A stretch of DNA of 64,000 bases, taken from Lewinellaceae bacterium (GTDB lineage Bacteria > Bacteroidota > Bacteroidia > Chitinophagales > Saprospiraceae). This document shows positions 8,582 to 17,166 of the stretch, piece after piece. Location of the stretch: NCBI GenBank assembly GCA_020636325.1, contig JACJYC010000007.1, positions 1-64,000 of the forward strand. Reading direction: 5' to 3'. Numbering within the stretch: the stretch's first letter is position 1; each line of letters opens with the position of its first letter. Under the pieces are notes generated by a model. That model saw only the letters and a program-made list of their open reading frames with translations, ran no database searches and had not been told where the DNA came from. The translations under genes and the position numbers were made by a program.

Positions 8582-10031
8582 GTTGGATCAACCGGTCGGC
8601 AGCCTGTTCGAGCCAATCTTTGTTGGCTACGGCCATGACCTCATCCAGCTTTTTGCGGAACCCCTCCACCTGGGCGGCAAAAACCGACCGGGGCATCAGC
8701 CCGGACCGGAGGCGGATCTCGTACAGGCGGCGGGCCAGGCGCAGGAAGGCCTCATTTGAGCGTTTCTGGTATTCGGACAACTGCCGGTTGCGGCTCAGGA
8801 ATTTGCGGCTGGCTTCTGCCAGGGAGAAAAAGGCTTCGGTCTCTTCCAACTCGTAATAGCTCTTGAGCTGGATGATCTTGGCGGCGAGGTGATAGAAGGC
8901 GTCTGTGAATTCCACATCGTGGAGGGTTTGGAGTGCGAGTCCGTAATCCTTGCGTTCGAAGTACAGCGCGGCCAGGTTGTAGGTATAGACGTTGTACTGT
9001 TCCTCCGGCAGCAGATAGTCCTTGTAGGCATGGATGAAGGCTTCGGTCCAGTCGTATTCCTGGAGCCGGATGCCGGCCGTGATGATGTTGATATAGGTCC
9101 ATTGCGTCAGGTGCCCTTCGGTGAAGAGGATATTTTCCTTGAGCAGGGCCTGGTACAGATCCCAGATCTCGCGGTAATAGTCGGTCCGGCCTGAATTGAT
9201 CTGTCGAACGCAAAAATTGAGGGCGTAATTGTAGAGGGTCCGCAGCTCCCACCGCGGGAATTGGCCGCCTTTTTCGATCAGGAGGTGTTTGAGTTCCTGA
9301 AAATCCCGGGAGCTGTCGGCGCCGCGCAGCATGTCCAGCGTTTTGGCGTATACCTGAAAAGCGGGGTCTTCCTGCAGGCCGCTGCTGTCCCGGAGGGCCA
9401 TGTTCTGGATCAGGTCCAGGTGGTGGCATTCGTATCCGGCCTGCACAACGGCGTTGCGGCTGGTCATGTCGCAGGCGATGCGGAGCTTGTTGGCTACGTA
9501 ATACCGGTCGAGGTGGTCGCTGGCCTGCTGGAGGCTTTCGTCGTACCCGCGTTTGCCTTTACCCAGGTTGAGGCGATCCTGTTGCTCGAACCGGCGGTAT
9601 TCGCCGTAGTAGTAATCGAAATTGCGATGGGGCCGTTTTTCCTGCACCAGGCTCCAGCTCTTGATCTGCCGCTCGGCCTGTTGGGGCATATCCCTTTCCA
9701 GCAGGCCGCCCAGCAAAAGGTCTTTTTTCAGGCTTTCCTTGCCGGACAGCTCCTCGAGGGCGACAAATTCGTATAACAATTTCAACAGGTCGGAAATAAG
9801 ATTATTGAACGGCAGTTCCCGGTATTCCGCGCTGCCGAATACGGTGCGGTAAAACTGTTTCTTTTCCAGACCCGGGTCTTCAAAGGCGGGTCCGAAAGCC
9901 AGCAAACAGGCGCAAAGGCGGTTCAGATCTTCTCTTTTATTGAAATAAGGAGAATGCACAAATTCGCCGAATCTGCTCAATTCGGCGGCCGAAAGGCCCT
10001 TCAGACTCCTCACCAGCAGAGATTTTTCCAT
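8544..10031 (-). CDS. Hypothetical alpha-helical repeat protein
   Basis: A 495-residue cytosolic protein without signal peptide or membrane segment. It is almost entirely helical, with TPR-like pairs in the second half (YNLAALYFERKDYGLALQTL). The N-terminus, MEKSLLVRSLKGLSAAELSR, contains a conserved-looking HSPYFNKREDL segment. I do not recognise a named family; similar long helical proteins of unknown role occur in Saprospiria. The gene stands alone between a convergent and a divergent neighbour. Its final codons are shared with the terminator of the facing gene, and its C-terminal tail QQKKGPSEALSPE looks like a product of that overlap. Confidence 0.75.
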   Translation of the reverse strand: MEKSLLVRSLKGLSAAELSRFGEFVHSPYFNKREDLNRLCACLLAFGPAFEDPGLEKKQFYRTVFGSAEYRELPFNNLISDLLKLLYEFVALEELSGKESLKKDLLLGGLLERDMPQQAERQIKSWSLVQEKRPHRNFDYYYGEYRRFEQQDRLNLGKGKRGYDESLQQASDHLDRYYVANKLRIACDMTSRNAVVQAGYECHHLDLIQNMALRDSSGLQEDPAFQVYAKTLDMLRGADSSRDFQELKHLLIEKGGQFPRWELRTLYNYALNFCVRQINSGRTDYYREIWDLYQALLKENILFTEGHLTQWTYINIITAGIRLQEYDWTEAFIHAYKDYLLPEEQYNVYTYNLAALYFERKDYGLALQTLHDVEFTDAFYHLAAKIIQLKSYYELEETEAFFSLAEASRKFLSRNRQLSEYQKRSNEAFLRLARRLYEIRLRSGLMPRSVFAAQVEGFRKKLDEVMAVANKDWLEQAADRLIQQKKGPSEALSPE

Positions 10032-10156
10032 TTTTCTGATTCTGATAATAGCCCGCCAATTTACAAAAATCTATATCAATAATCCTACACCATTGTTTAT
10101 CAAAGTTTTAAATTTAAAATTTTACATTTTGCATTTATAATTTAAAAATAATGTAC

Positions 10157-10187
10157 TTTCCCAGGACCAACAGCGGGCCTACTTTTG
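10157..10187 (+). promoter_or_regulatory. Bacteroidota-type promoter (-33 TTTC, N19, -7 TACTTTTG)
   Basis: TTTC at 10157-10160, exactly 19 bases, then TACTTTTG at 10180-10187 fits the TTTG-N19-TAnnTTTG consensus with one mismatch. The expected leader to the ATG at 10230 is about 35 bases. The preceding 10032-10150 stretch is AT-rich, with AAATTTAAAATTTTACATT-like words and no gene. Confidence 0.7.
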
Positions 10188-10229
10188 TATCGTTCAAATC
10201 ATAATTCCCATAACATTAAAAATAAAATC

Positions 10230-12944
10230 ATGAAAAGAACTTTTCTACTAGCGATTATCTTCTCCTTTGCAGCCTTTTCAAACACCTGGGGGCAAGGCGG
10301 GAGCAATTGCTTCTCCCTGTCGATCGGTTCCGAGGTGGCCCAGCCCGGCTCGGAAGTTTGCCTTGACGTCACCGCCCGCGGGTTCGCAGATATCGCCGGC
10401 ATGCAGTTCACCATTACCTGGGATGCCGACGTATTGACCTACACCCATGCTGACAACCTGGGATTGCCCAACCTCACCGCCAACAACTTTGCCACCCAGG
10501 CCCCCGGCGAATTGCGGTTTTCATGGAACGAATCCCAGGCCAACCCGGTCGATCTGGCCGACGACTCGGTCCTGTTCTCCATTTGTTTCAACGCCACCTC
10601 CGATTCCGGCCAGGAAACCGGTGTGGATTTTGCGGACGACCCCGTGCCGGTTGAAATCATCGCGCTCAATCCCGGGAGCGCGCTCATTTCGGCGGCGTTG
10701 CTCAGCGGCGCCGTCACTACCGGCAGTTCGCTCAACAATCCGGCATTCTCATCGGCCTGCGCAACCCCTTCAGCGCTATGCAGCTCAACCTCCGGCAATA
10801 TCGATGTCGAATCGACCGGCGGAAGCGTGCCGTATGCCTATGCCTGGACCGGCCCGGACAGCTATGCCAACACCACCCAGGACATTTCCGGTGTTCCGCT
10901 GGGTGTTTACCAGGTCACGGTCACTGACCAGAACGGCAAAACCACACGCGGTTTGTTCGTCCTGGCCGCCCAACCCAATTTCCTGACCGGCAGCAACTAC
11001 AGTTGCCAGATTTTTCCGGACTCCACGGTAGTCACCGCGTCCACCATCGTCTGGTCGGGCGGACAGGCGCCCTTTATCTTCGAATGGAACACCGGCAAAC
11101 GGGATACAACCGACGAGGTCAGCTCCACGACAGCTACCCTGCCCTTCACCTTCAATGTGACCATCACCGACGCCAACGGTTGTACCTATACCCCCGACCC
11201 CATTGTGCCGGACTGCGACGGCACCCCGGGGTCACTCATTGCCGGTATTACCTATGATTGCAATACCATACAACCCGACTCGGTTGCCGTGAACATCACC
11301 TGCGCGGTCTGGAACGGCACGCCGCCTTTCACGTTCAACTGGAGCACCGGATTTTCCGAACAAACCAATTTCGCCAGTACCGTCTCCGGCTCGCAAAGCA
11401 ATACCTATGCGGTTACCGTCACCGACCAGGATGGAAAAACCTATACCTCCGGCAACATCACCCCCGATTGCAGCCCGACCAGCGGCAACGGACCGACCCT
11501 TTCCATCGGTCATGGCTACGCCCAAACCAATGAACAGGTCTGCATACCGGTCACCGCTTCAAATTTTGACAATATCGCATCGCTGCAGTTCACCATCAAC
11601 TGGGACCCGGCCCAACTGCTGCTGACCGGCATTCAAAGCCTGAACCTGCCGGACCTGTCAAATACCAACTTCAATTTCGGATACCCGACCTTCCAGAACG
11701 GCGAACTCCGGTTCTCCTGGCTCAGCAACAGCACCCAGGGGGTAACCCTGCCGGGCGCCTCTACCCTGTTCGAGTTGTGCTTTACAGCCACCGGCGACGG
11801 ATTGACGCCGGTTGCCTTCACGAGTTCGCCGGTGATCATTGAAGCTTCCAACGGCAACGGCCAGCTCGTACCTGTAACGATCGGCAACGGCTGGGTGGAC
11901 ATCAACGGCGATCCCAACCGGGTCTGGCCGGGCGATACCGATCACAACGGCGTTGTCAACCAATACGACCTGCTGCCCATCGGCCTGGCTTTCGGAGAGA
12001 CCGGCCCCCCGAGAACGGGCGCTACCCTCGACTGGATGAGCCAGCCCGCCACACCATGGGCCCAATCCACCCCCAACAGCAACGTCAATTACATGCACAT
12101 CGACGCCGACGGTAACGGCGCCGTCAATGCGGCGGATACCCTGGCGCTCAACCTCAACTGGGCCGAAGAATCCAACTTTGTACCCGGCGGACCGGACGAC
12201 GGCGAAGTGCAGCGCCCCGCAGGATTGCCCTACGCCGCTACCAATATCACCAGCCCGATCTATGTCGAACCGGCGCAGGTATCCTCCGGTCAGCCGGCAA
12301 CCTTCAACATCATCCTGGGCGCTTCTGACGCGCCGACCAACGAAGTATACGGCGTGGCGTTTACCATCGTCTACGATCCCGCGTTTATCGTTCCCGGCAG
12401 CCCGTTTGCCACCTTCGGCAATTCCTGGATCGGCGTGCAGAACCAGTCCATGATCACCTTCTACCGAAATGACCCCGACCACAACCGCATCCATATCGCC
12501 GTCACGCGGATCGACGGACAACCCGCCACCGGCATGGGCAAGATCGGCGAACTGCACGTGACCATTGAAGACGTCATCTTCCGGGGAACCACCGAAGAAT
12601 TGACCATGGAGGTTGAAAACGCCGTTGTCATCAACAACCTTGAAGAGCTGATCCCGGTAGAGGAACTCGCCACCACCAGTACGGTCACCGGGGTCAACGG
12701 CGTCAATGAACCGGAACTGGCCTCCAGGATCAAAGCCTTCCCCGTACCGGCATCCGACGTCCTGTACCTGCAAACCGACGGCATCCGCATCAACCAGGTT
12801 ATCGCCCACGATGCAGCCGGCAGGCAGGTGAACGTTGCGCTCAACCAGGGCAGCATCGACCTGAAAGGATTGCCGCGCGGCATCTACATCCTGCGCCTGC
12901 TGACGGATGAAGGAACCCTTAACCTGAAAATCGCAAAACAATAA
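10230..12944 (+). CDS. Secreted protein with cohesin-like domains, SprB-like repeats, dockerin-like repeat and T9SS signal
   Basis: The ATG at 10230 gives a signal peptide (MKRTFLLAIIFSFAAFSNTWGQ) and a 904-residue protein; the frame is open 45 bases further up. Residues about 25-165 and 430-565 are cohesin-like (AGMQFTITWDADVL, ASLQFTINWDPAQLL). About 175-425 are SprB-like repeats (YQVTVTDQNGKTT). About 569-645 is a dockerin-type pair of calcium loops (GDTDHNGVVNQYD, DADGNGAVNAAD). About 675-790 is a third cohesin-like domain. The C-terminus is a T9SS sorting domain (LPRGIYILRLLTDEG). It probably acts outside the cell as a structural or adhesive protein. The small dockerin-bearing gene at 12986 follows directly and is probably co-transcribed. 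Confidence 0.85.
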   Translation: MKRTFLLAIIFSFAAFSNTWGQGGSNCFSLSIGSEVAQPGSEVCLDVTARGFADIAGMQFTITWDADVLTYTHADNLGLPNLTANNFATQAPGELRFSWNESQANPVDLADDSVLFSICFNATSDSGQETGVDFADDPVPVEIIALNPGSALISAALLSGAVTTGSSLNNPAFSSACATPSALCSSTSGNIDVESTGGSVPYAYAWTGPDSYANTTQDISGVPLGVYQVTVTDQNGKTTRGLFVLAAQPNFLTGSNYSCQIFPDSTVVTASTIVWSGGQAPFIFEWNTGKRDTTDEVSSTTATLPFTFNVTITDANGCTYTPDPIVPDCDGTPGSLIAGITYDCNTIQPDSVAVNITCAVWNGTPPFTFNWSTGFSEQTNFASTVSGSQSNTYAVTVTDQDGKTYTSGNITPDCSPTSGNGPTLSIGHGYAQTNEQVCIPVTASNFDNIASLQFTINWDPAQLLLTGIQSLNLPDLSNTNFNFGYPTFQNGELRFSWLSNSTQGVTLPGASTLFELCFTATGDGLTPVAFTSSPVIIEASNGNGQLVPVTIGNGWVDINGDPNRVWPGDTDHNGVVNQYDLLPIGLAFGETGPPRTGATLDWMSQPATPWAQSTPNSNVNYMHIDADGNGAVNAADTLALNLNWAEESNFVPGGPDDGEVQRPAGLPYAATNITSPIYVEPAQVSSGQPATFNIILGASDAPTNEVYGVAFTIVYDPAFIVPGSPFATFGNSWIGVQNQSMITFYRNDPDHNRIHIAVTRIDGQPATGMGKIGELHVTIEDVIFRGTTEELTMEVENAVVINNLEELIPVEELATTSTVTGVNGVNEPELASRIKAFPVPASDVLYLQTDGIRINQVIAHDAAGRQVNVALNQGSIDLKGLPRGIYILRLLTDEGTLNLKIAKQ

Positions 12945-12985
12945 TGCGCTCGCTCTCTTTTCCCAACAACTTAAATCAGGATATC

Positions 12986-13573
12986 ATGAAAAAATATTGG
13001 ATCTTCTTCATAACCTTGTTCGCAGGCAGCCTCGCCGCCCAGCAGGCTGATCTCAACGGAACGATCGCTTCAAGCATTGATGCCGCCGACATGGAAGGCG
13101 TTGAGGTGGAATTAAGGGATGCCCAGGACAATACGGTTGACATGTTCACGACCGGGGCTAACGGGCAATACGTCTTTACAGGTCTGCAACCCGGCGAATA
13201 CCGGCTTTACCTGAAGAAATCCGGCAGCCCGCTGGAATACATCTCCACCTTTGACGCCGTGCTGGTTGCCCGGCATGTCCTGGGGGTAGCGCAGTTCTCC
13301 AGCCCTGTCTCCTACCTTGGGGCGGATGTCAATCACTCCGGCACGATCACAACCTATGATATCGCGCTCATGCGCAGATTGATACTGGGCATCGATACCG
13401 ATTTTCCGGATGGCGCAGCTAAAGGCTCCTGGCGTTTCATCCCGCAAGGATGGATCCCGCAAAACCCGAATAACCCGCTGCCGGAACTGGCAGGTAATTA
13501 TTTCCCGGTACAACTGAATGCCGGCGCCAATACATTCAATTGGACGGGCATCAAAATAGGCAACGTCAACTAA
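12986..13573 (+). CDS. Small secreted protein with a carboxypeptidase-regulatory/SdrD-B-like domain and dockerin repeat
   Basis: The ATG at 12986 is preferred over the one at 12944, which overlaps the previous stop, because it starts a signal peptide (MKKYWIFFITLFAGSLAAQ). The 195-residue product has a beta-sandwich of the CnaB/SdrD-B kind at about 20-85 (GVEVELRDAQDNTVD, GLQPGEYRLYLKK). It is followed by a dockerin-type double loop at about 85-138 (STFDAVLVARHVLG, GADVNHSGTITTYDIALMRR). There is no T9SS tail. It is downstream of a cohesin-like protein in the same transcript, so a non-covalent cohesin-dockerin pairing on the cell surface is a reasonable inference, not shown. Confidence 0.8.
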   Translation: MKKYWIFFITLFAGSLAAQQADLNGTIASSIDAADMEGVEVELRDAQDNTVDMFTTGANGQYVFTGLQPGEYRLYLKKSGSPLEYISTFDAVLVARHVLGVAQFSSPVSYLGADVNHSGTITTYDIALMRRLILGIDTDFPDGAAKGSWRFIPQGWIPQNPNNPLPELAGNYFPVQLNAGANTFNWTGIKIGNVN

Positions 13574-13611
13574 GGCAATCAGGAATATTTATTTAACCTA
13601 ACTTTCGGAGC

Positions 13612-13641
13612 CCCCCTGGAGCAGCAACTTCAGGGGGTTTT
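13612..13641 (+). terminator. Rho-independent terminator between convergent genes
   Basis: CCCCCTG at 13612-13618 pairs with CAGGGGG at 13631-13637, followed by TTTT. It ends the cohesin/dockerin transcript. Confidence 0.8.
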
Positions 13642-13651
13642 CATTTCCGGG

Positions 13652-14617
13652 TCAAACGACCGGCAATTTGAAGTAACCTTCTTCGGCCCTGGGTTCGAGC
13701 GACCGGATATCGTAGAAGCGCTCGAAGAATTCATCGCACCACAGGCAGACGTTGCCCAGCTCGGCGCATCGCTTGCGGGCATACTCCTCGCTGACGCCGA
13801 CGCGCTCGCCCATCCGGTAGGGGTCGCCCAGGTCGAGCATCTGAAAAACGGGGGATTCCGCTACGCGCGCCAGGACGTCGGCCACTTTTTCGGTTCGGGC
13901 GTCCCCCATGGCTTCCTTGGTGCCCGGGCAACAGGGGTTGACAGCCCAGAGCTGGATGCTGATCTCCTGCGGGATGCTGTCGCCGCCGTTCAGGAAGCCG
14001 ATGGCCCCCGACAGGATGGCGCAGAAATTGTGGTCGGGATCCCGCAGCCAGATGTCTTTTTCCATGGCGCGCCCGCGGGCCCAGTTGCCGCCGAGCCACA
14101 TATCCTCTGTGGCGCCCCAGAACCCCCAGGTCAGCCGGCCCTTTTGCAGGTAATTGTCCTTTTCAACGAGCGGGTCCTTTTCATCGCCGTCCACGCCGCG
14201 GCTGTCGAACAACTCGGCCAGTTCCATCAGGCGGGCGCCCTGGGCCTTGTGAAACCGGTCGATACTCGCGATATCAAACCGGGTAACGCCCTTTTCGATC
14301 AGGGTATCCAGGATCTCGCCGGTGAGCAGGTCGCCGTTGGTTTGCAGCATGATCTGCGTGCGGTCGCCGTAGCGCTCTTTCAGCGCGTCCAGGATGAGAT
14401 AGAGTTTTTTGCGCTCGGCCAGCGGCTCTCCGCCCGACAGGATGAGCCGGTCGACGGAGGAAGGGAGGTTGTCGATGACAGCCAGGCATTCTTCCTCGCT
14501 GATGCGCTCGCCCCTGGGGCCGGACAGGTTATAGCAGTGGTCGCACTGGTCGTTGCACAGCTGGGTAAAAACCCAGTAGACGCTTTCGCAATGGTCGTAT
14601 TTAGTCTTGTTTTCCAT
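13652..14617 (-). CDS. Radical SAM protein linked to a YnjBCD-like transporter
   Basis: With the ATG at 14617 the product is 321 residues and overlaps the end of the ABC ATPase gene by 17 bases, which suggests translational coupling. The radical SAM cluster motif is Cys21-x3-Cys25-x2-Cys28 (CNDQCDHC), and SGGEPL follows as the SAM-binding GGE motif. The C-terminal third carries more cysteines (FCAIL, NPCCPG, RKRCAELGNVCLWCDEFF) that could bind an auxiliary iron-sulfur cluster as in SPASM/Twitch enzymes. The substrate is unknown. It is the last gene of a five-gene minus-strand operon with an importer. No small precursor peptide gene was found beside it. Confidence 0.85.
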   Translation of the reverse strand: MENKTKYDHCESVYWVFTQLCNDQCDHCYNLSGPRGERISEEECLAVIDNLPSSVDRLILSGGEPLAERKKLYLILDALKERYGDRTQIMLQTNGDLLTGEILDTLIEKGVTRFDIASIDRFHKAQGARLMELAELFDSRGVDGDEKDPLVEKDNYLQKGRLTWGFWGATEDMWLGGNWARGRAMEKDIWLRDPDHNFCAILSGAIGFLNGGDSIPQEISIQLWAVNPCCPGTKEAMGDARTEKVADVLARVAESPVFQMLDLGDPYRMGERVGVSEEYARKRCAELGNVCLWCDEFFERFYDIRSLEPRAEEGYFKLPVV

Positions 14618-15335
14618 GATCAAAGAGATTATTCCAAAAATCAAATTCCTCCCGCGCTCCGGACCGCCTGTCTTTAATAAAGGCTTCCCGCTCAGGAAAG
14701 TTCTCCAGCGTCCCGCCGTCCATAAACCCGAAACGGTCTCCCACCGTCAGCGCCTCCCGGATATCGTGGGTGACAAAAATACTGGTGATCCGGTGCCTTG
14801 AGGCCAGCTTGCGGAAAAGGACCTGCATATTGGCGCGCGTTTGCGCATCGAGGTTGCTGAACGGCTCATCGAGCAGCAGTACCTTGGGTTGGACGATGAT
14901 CGCCCGGCCGAAAGCTACCCGCTGACGCTGCCCGCCCGACAATTGATGAGGCGCCTTTTCGCCCTCGCCCGACAATTCCAGCTCTTCCAGCAACTTGTCA
15001 GCGCGCTCCCGGATCTCCGCTTCCGGCCTTTTCCGTATGCGCAGGCCGAAGGCGATATTCTCAAAAACGCTCAGGTGCGGAAACAGGAGCGGCTCCTGAT
15101 AGAGGTACAAAATATCCCGCTTCTGCGGCGGCGCACCGGTAATGTCCGTTTCGTCCAGCATCACCCGGCCGGCATCCGGTTGCTCCAGCCCGGCGAGGCA
15201 CTTCAGCAAAGTGGTCTTGCCGCAACCCGACCGGCCGAGGATGCAAAACACCTCCCGCTCAGGCGCTTCCATGGAAATGCCCCGCAGCACCTTTTTCGTT
15301 CCAAATCCTTTCGCAATGTCTTCCGTTCTCAGCAT
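14601..15335 (-). CDS. ynjD: ABC transporter ATP-binding protein, YnjD-like
   Basis: The 244-residue cytosolic ATPase of the importer. Walker A is GRSGCGKTT, the Q-loop region is LYLYQEPLLFPHLSV, the signature is LSGGQRQRV, Walker B is VLLLDEP and the switch His is in VTHDIREAL. The start at 15335 (MLRTEDIAKGFG) fits the family best; an upstream ATG at 15374 would add 13 basic residues. It follows the permease by about 50 bases and overlaps the radical SAM gene. The assignment to the YnjBCD group rests mainly on the substrate-binding gene of this operon. Confidence 0.85.
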   Translation of the reverse strand: MLRTEDIAKGFGTKKVLRGISMEAPEREVFCILGRSGCGKTTLLKCLAGLEQPDAGRVMLDETDITGAPPQKRDILYLYQEPLLFPHLSVFENIAFGLRIRKRPEAEIRERADKLLEELELSGEGEKAPHQLSGGQRQRVAFGRAIIVQPKVLLLDEPFSNLDAQTRANMQVLFRKLASRHRITSIFVTHDIREALTVGDRFGFMDGGTLENFPEREAFIKDRRSGAREEFDFWNNLFDHGKQD

Positions 15336-15383
15336 GCAATCCTTTTTGTGGATTTTTCCTTTTCGGCCTGCCAACCAAAAGCC

Positions 15384-16145
15384 TTACTCCAGAAACCTCA
15401 GCCCCCAGACAAACCGCCGGTTGGCCAACAGCAAAATCACCGGCGGAATCACCAGCAGCAATGCCGCCAGCGCCGCATAGTGGATATTGGCTTCCTGGAT
15501 ATAGACAAAGACCTGCACCGTCAGCGTTTTCACCTTCCCGATGCCGATCAGGTTCGTCAGGCCGAATTCAAACCAGCTGATCAGGAAAGTCTGAAAAAAA
15601 CAGATCACCAGCGCCGGACGGGCAACCGGGATCAATACCTTCCGCAAAGCCTGCCCCGGGGTACATCCCAGCGTCAGGGCCAGTTGTTCATACCGGGTCG
15701 CCTGGAGCCCCCAAAAACTCCGGAAGAAAATCACGGCGAAAGGATAGGCCAGCAGCAATTGCCCCAGCACCACCCCAGCCACGTTGCCCGACAACCCCAA
15801 CCGGATGAAAAACACATACAACAATACGGCATAAACCACCGGGGACAACGCATACGGCAAATAGGCCAGCAATAAGACCGACCGATTTTGCACCAGCCGG
15901 GCCGTTAAAAAACCCAGCCCCGTAGCCAGAACCGCTACCACCGCGGAAAGGATCAGATTCAATACCAATCCGCTGCCCAGGTCGCCGCCCCCTTTCAGCA
16001 GATCGGCCCAGTTCCTGAGGGTAAAACTGCCGGGCAAAATCGCCGGAAATAACCACTCCCGCCCCACCGACAGCATCAGCAACAGCAAGGCAGGCAGTAC
16101 CACCCCAGCCAGAAAAATCGCCCTGAACAGGTTATTTCTACCCAT
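15384..16145 (-). CDS. ABC transporter permease (second subunit)
   Basis: A 253-residue integral membrane protein with about six helices and the binding-protein-dependent permease loop (EQLALTLGCTPGQALRKVLIP), where the ATPase docks. In E. coli, YnjC is one long protein with two permease halves; here the halves are separate genes. It is separated from the first permease by a 154-base spacer that contains a 16-bp tandem repeat, but gene order and strand support one operon. Confidence 0.85.
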   Translation of the reverse strand: MGRNNLFRAIFLAGVVLPALLLLMLSVGREWLFPAILPGSFTLRNWADLLKGGGDLGSGLVLNLILSAVVAVLATGLGFLTARLVQNRSVLLLAYLPYALSPVVYAVLLYVFFIRLGLSGNVAGVVLGQLLLAYPFAVIFFRSFWGLQATRYEQLALTLGCTPGQALRKVLIPVARPALVICFFQTFLISWFEFGLTNLIGIGKVKTLTVQVFVYIQEANIHYAALAALLLVIPPVILLLANRRFVWGLRFLE

Positions 16146-16232
16146 TTTTCAAACTTTAGTCCCCAGCCGGCCCAGCCCTGACAAAAGAGATAAACCCCAA
16201 ACCTGAGGAATCAAGGACCCCATAAAATCAAC

Positions 16233-16296
16233 ACATCAACAGATAAACAAATCAACAGATAAACACATCAACAGATAAACACATCAACAAATAAAC
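16233..16296. repeat. 16-bp tandem repeat, four copies
   Basis: Four head-to-tail copies of ACATCAACAGATAAAC (16233, 16249, 16265, 16281) with one or two changes each, inside the transporter operon between the two permease genes. The same CATCAACA/ATAAAC words build the spacer at 34.9-35.1 kb. Confidence 0.85.
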
Positions 16297-16299
16297 ACA

Positions 16300-17166
16300 T
16301 CACCTCCCCCGCCCCATCCCCCACCGCAGCAATCCCCCCACGATCACCGTAAACAGCAACGCGATGATATAGGCTTGCGGCCGGGTATTCAGGTCAAACC
16401 GGTTCATCTTGGTGACGGCATAAACCGAGATCATTTGCGGAGATTGCACCCCCAGGATCAATGGGATCTCGTAGGACCCCGCCACAAATACCCCGTACAA
16501 CAGCAGCGTCGGCCGGGCTTTTTGCCACAACAGCGGCAGGGCGATCCTGCGTACCTGCTCGCTCCTGGTCGCCCCCATGGAAGCCCCGGCAAGGCATAAT
16601 TCCCCAACCCGGTTATCGGCATAGATGGCTTTGAACATCAGGGTGAAAAACGGCGTCGCCATAGCGTAATGCGTCAGGATGATCCCGATCCCCCAGGGGT
16701 CGTTGATCAGGTCGGGGAATTGCCTCGGCTCGCTGATCCAGCCCAGTTGCCAGGCGATCCGCGACAAGAGTCCGGCATTGCCCAGCCAGTGAAAAGCCAG
16801 GAAAGCCGCCACCATCGCCGGAAAGGCCAGCGGCAGGTACAGCGCCAGGCTCATCACCCGGCTGTTGAGGGCACGGCGGTAGCGCAACACCCACCAAAGA
16901 GCGGTCGCAGCCGCCAGTCCCATGCTGACCAGCGCTACCCCTACGCTGAAAAGAAACGACGAAAAAAACCGGCCCTCGGAAAAGAAAAGCTGCCAGTGCC
17001 GCAAGGTAAATCCTTCGGCCAGCACACCGGTCAGCCCAAAGCTGTACAGCAAGGCGTAAACCAGGCTGAAGACCAGCGGAACGGCCGTCAACAGGAGGAA
17101 CAGCGCCCAAATGCCCGCGGAAGCCGGATTAATCCGCTTCAATGACGTATTTCCTGAAGTCTTCAT
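16300..17166 (-). CDS. ABC transporter permease (first subunit)
   Basis: A 288-residue membrane protein with about six helices. An N-terminal hydrophobic helix is followed by a periplasmic part, and the permease loop is CLAGASMGATRSEQVRRIAL. Its start overlaps the end of the substrate-binding protein gene by 38 bases, so the two are translated together. With the gene at 15384 it forms the heterodimeric channel of the importer. Confidence 0.85.
   Translation of the reverse strand: MKTSGNTSLKRINPASAGIWALFLLLTAVPLVFSLVYALLYSFGLTGVLAEGFTLRHWQLFFSEGRFFSSFLFSVGVALVSMGLAAATALWWVLRYRRALNSRVMSLALYLPLAFPAMVAAFLAFHWLGNAGLLSRIAWQLGWISEPRQFPDLINDPWGIGIILTHYAMATPFFTLMFKAIYADNRVGELCLAGASMGATRSEQVRRIALPLLWQKARPTLLLYGVFVAGSYEIPLILGVQSPQMISVYAVTKMNRFDLNTRPQAYIIALLFTVIVGGLLRWGMGRGR

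Noticed and set aside
16233..16296. Short regularly spaced repeats resembling a CRISPR array.
   Set aside because: The units are contiguous with no unique spacers, and no cas genes are present.
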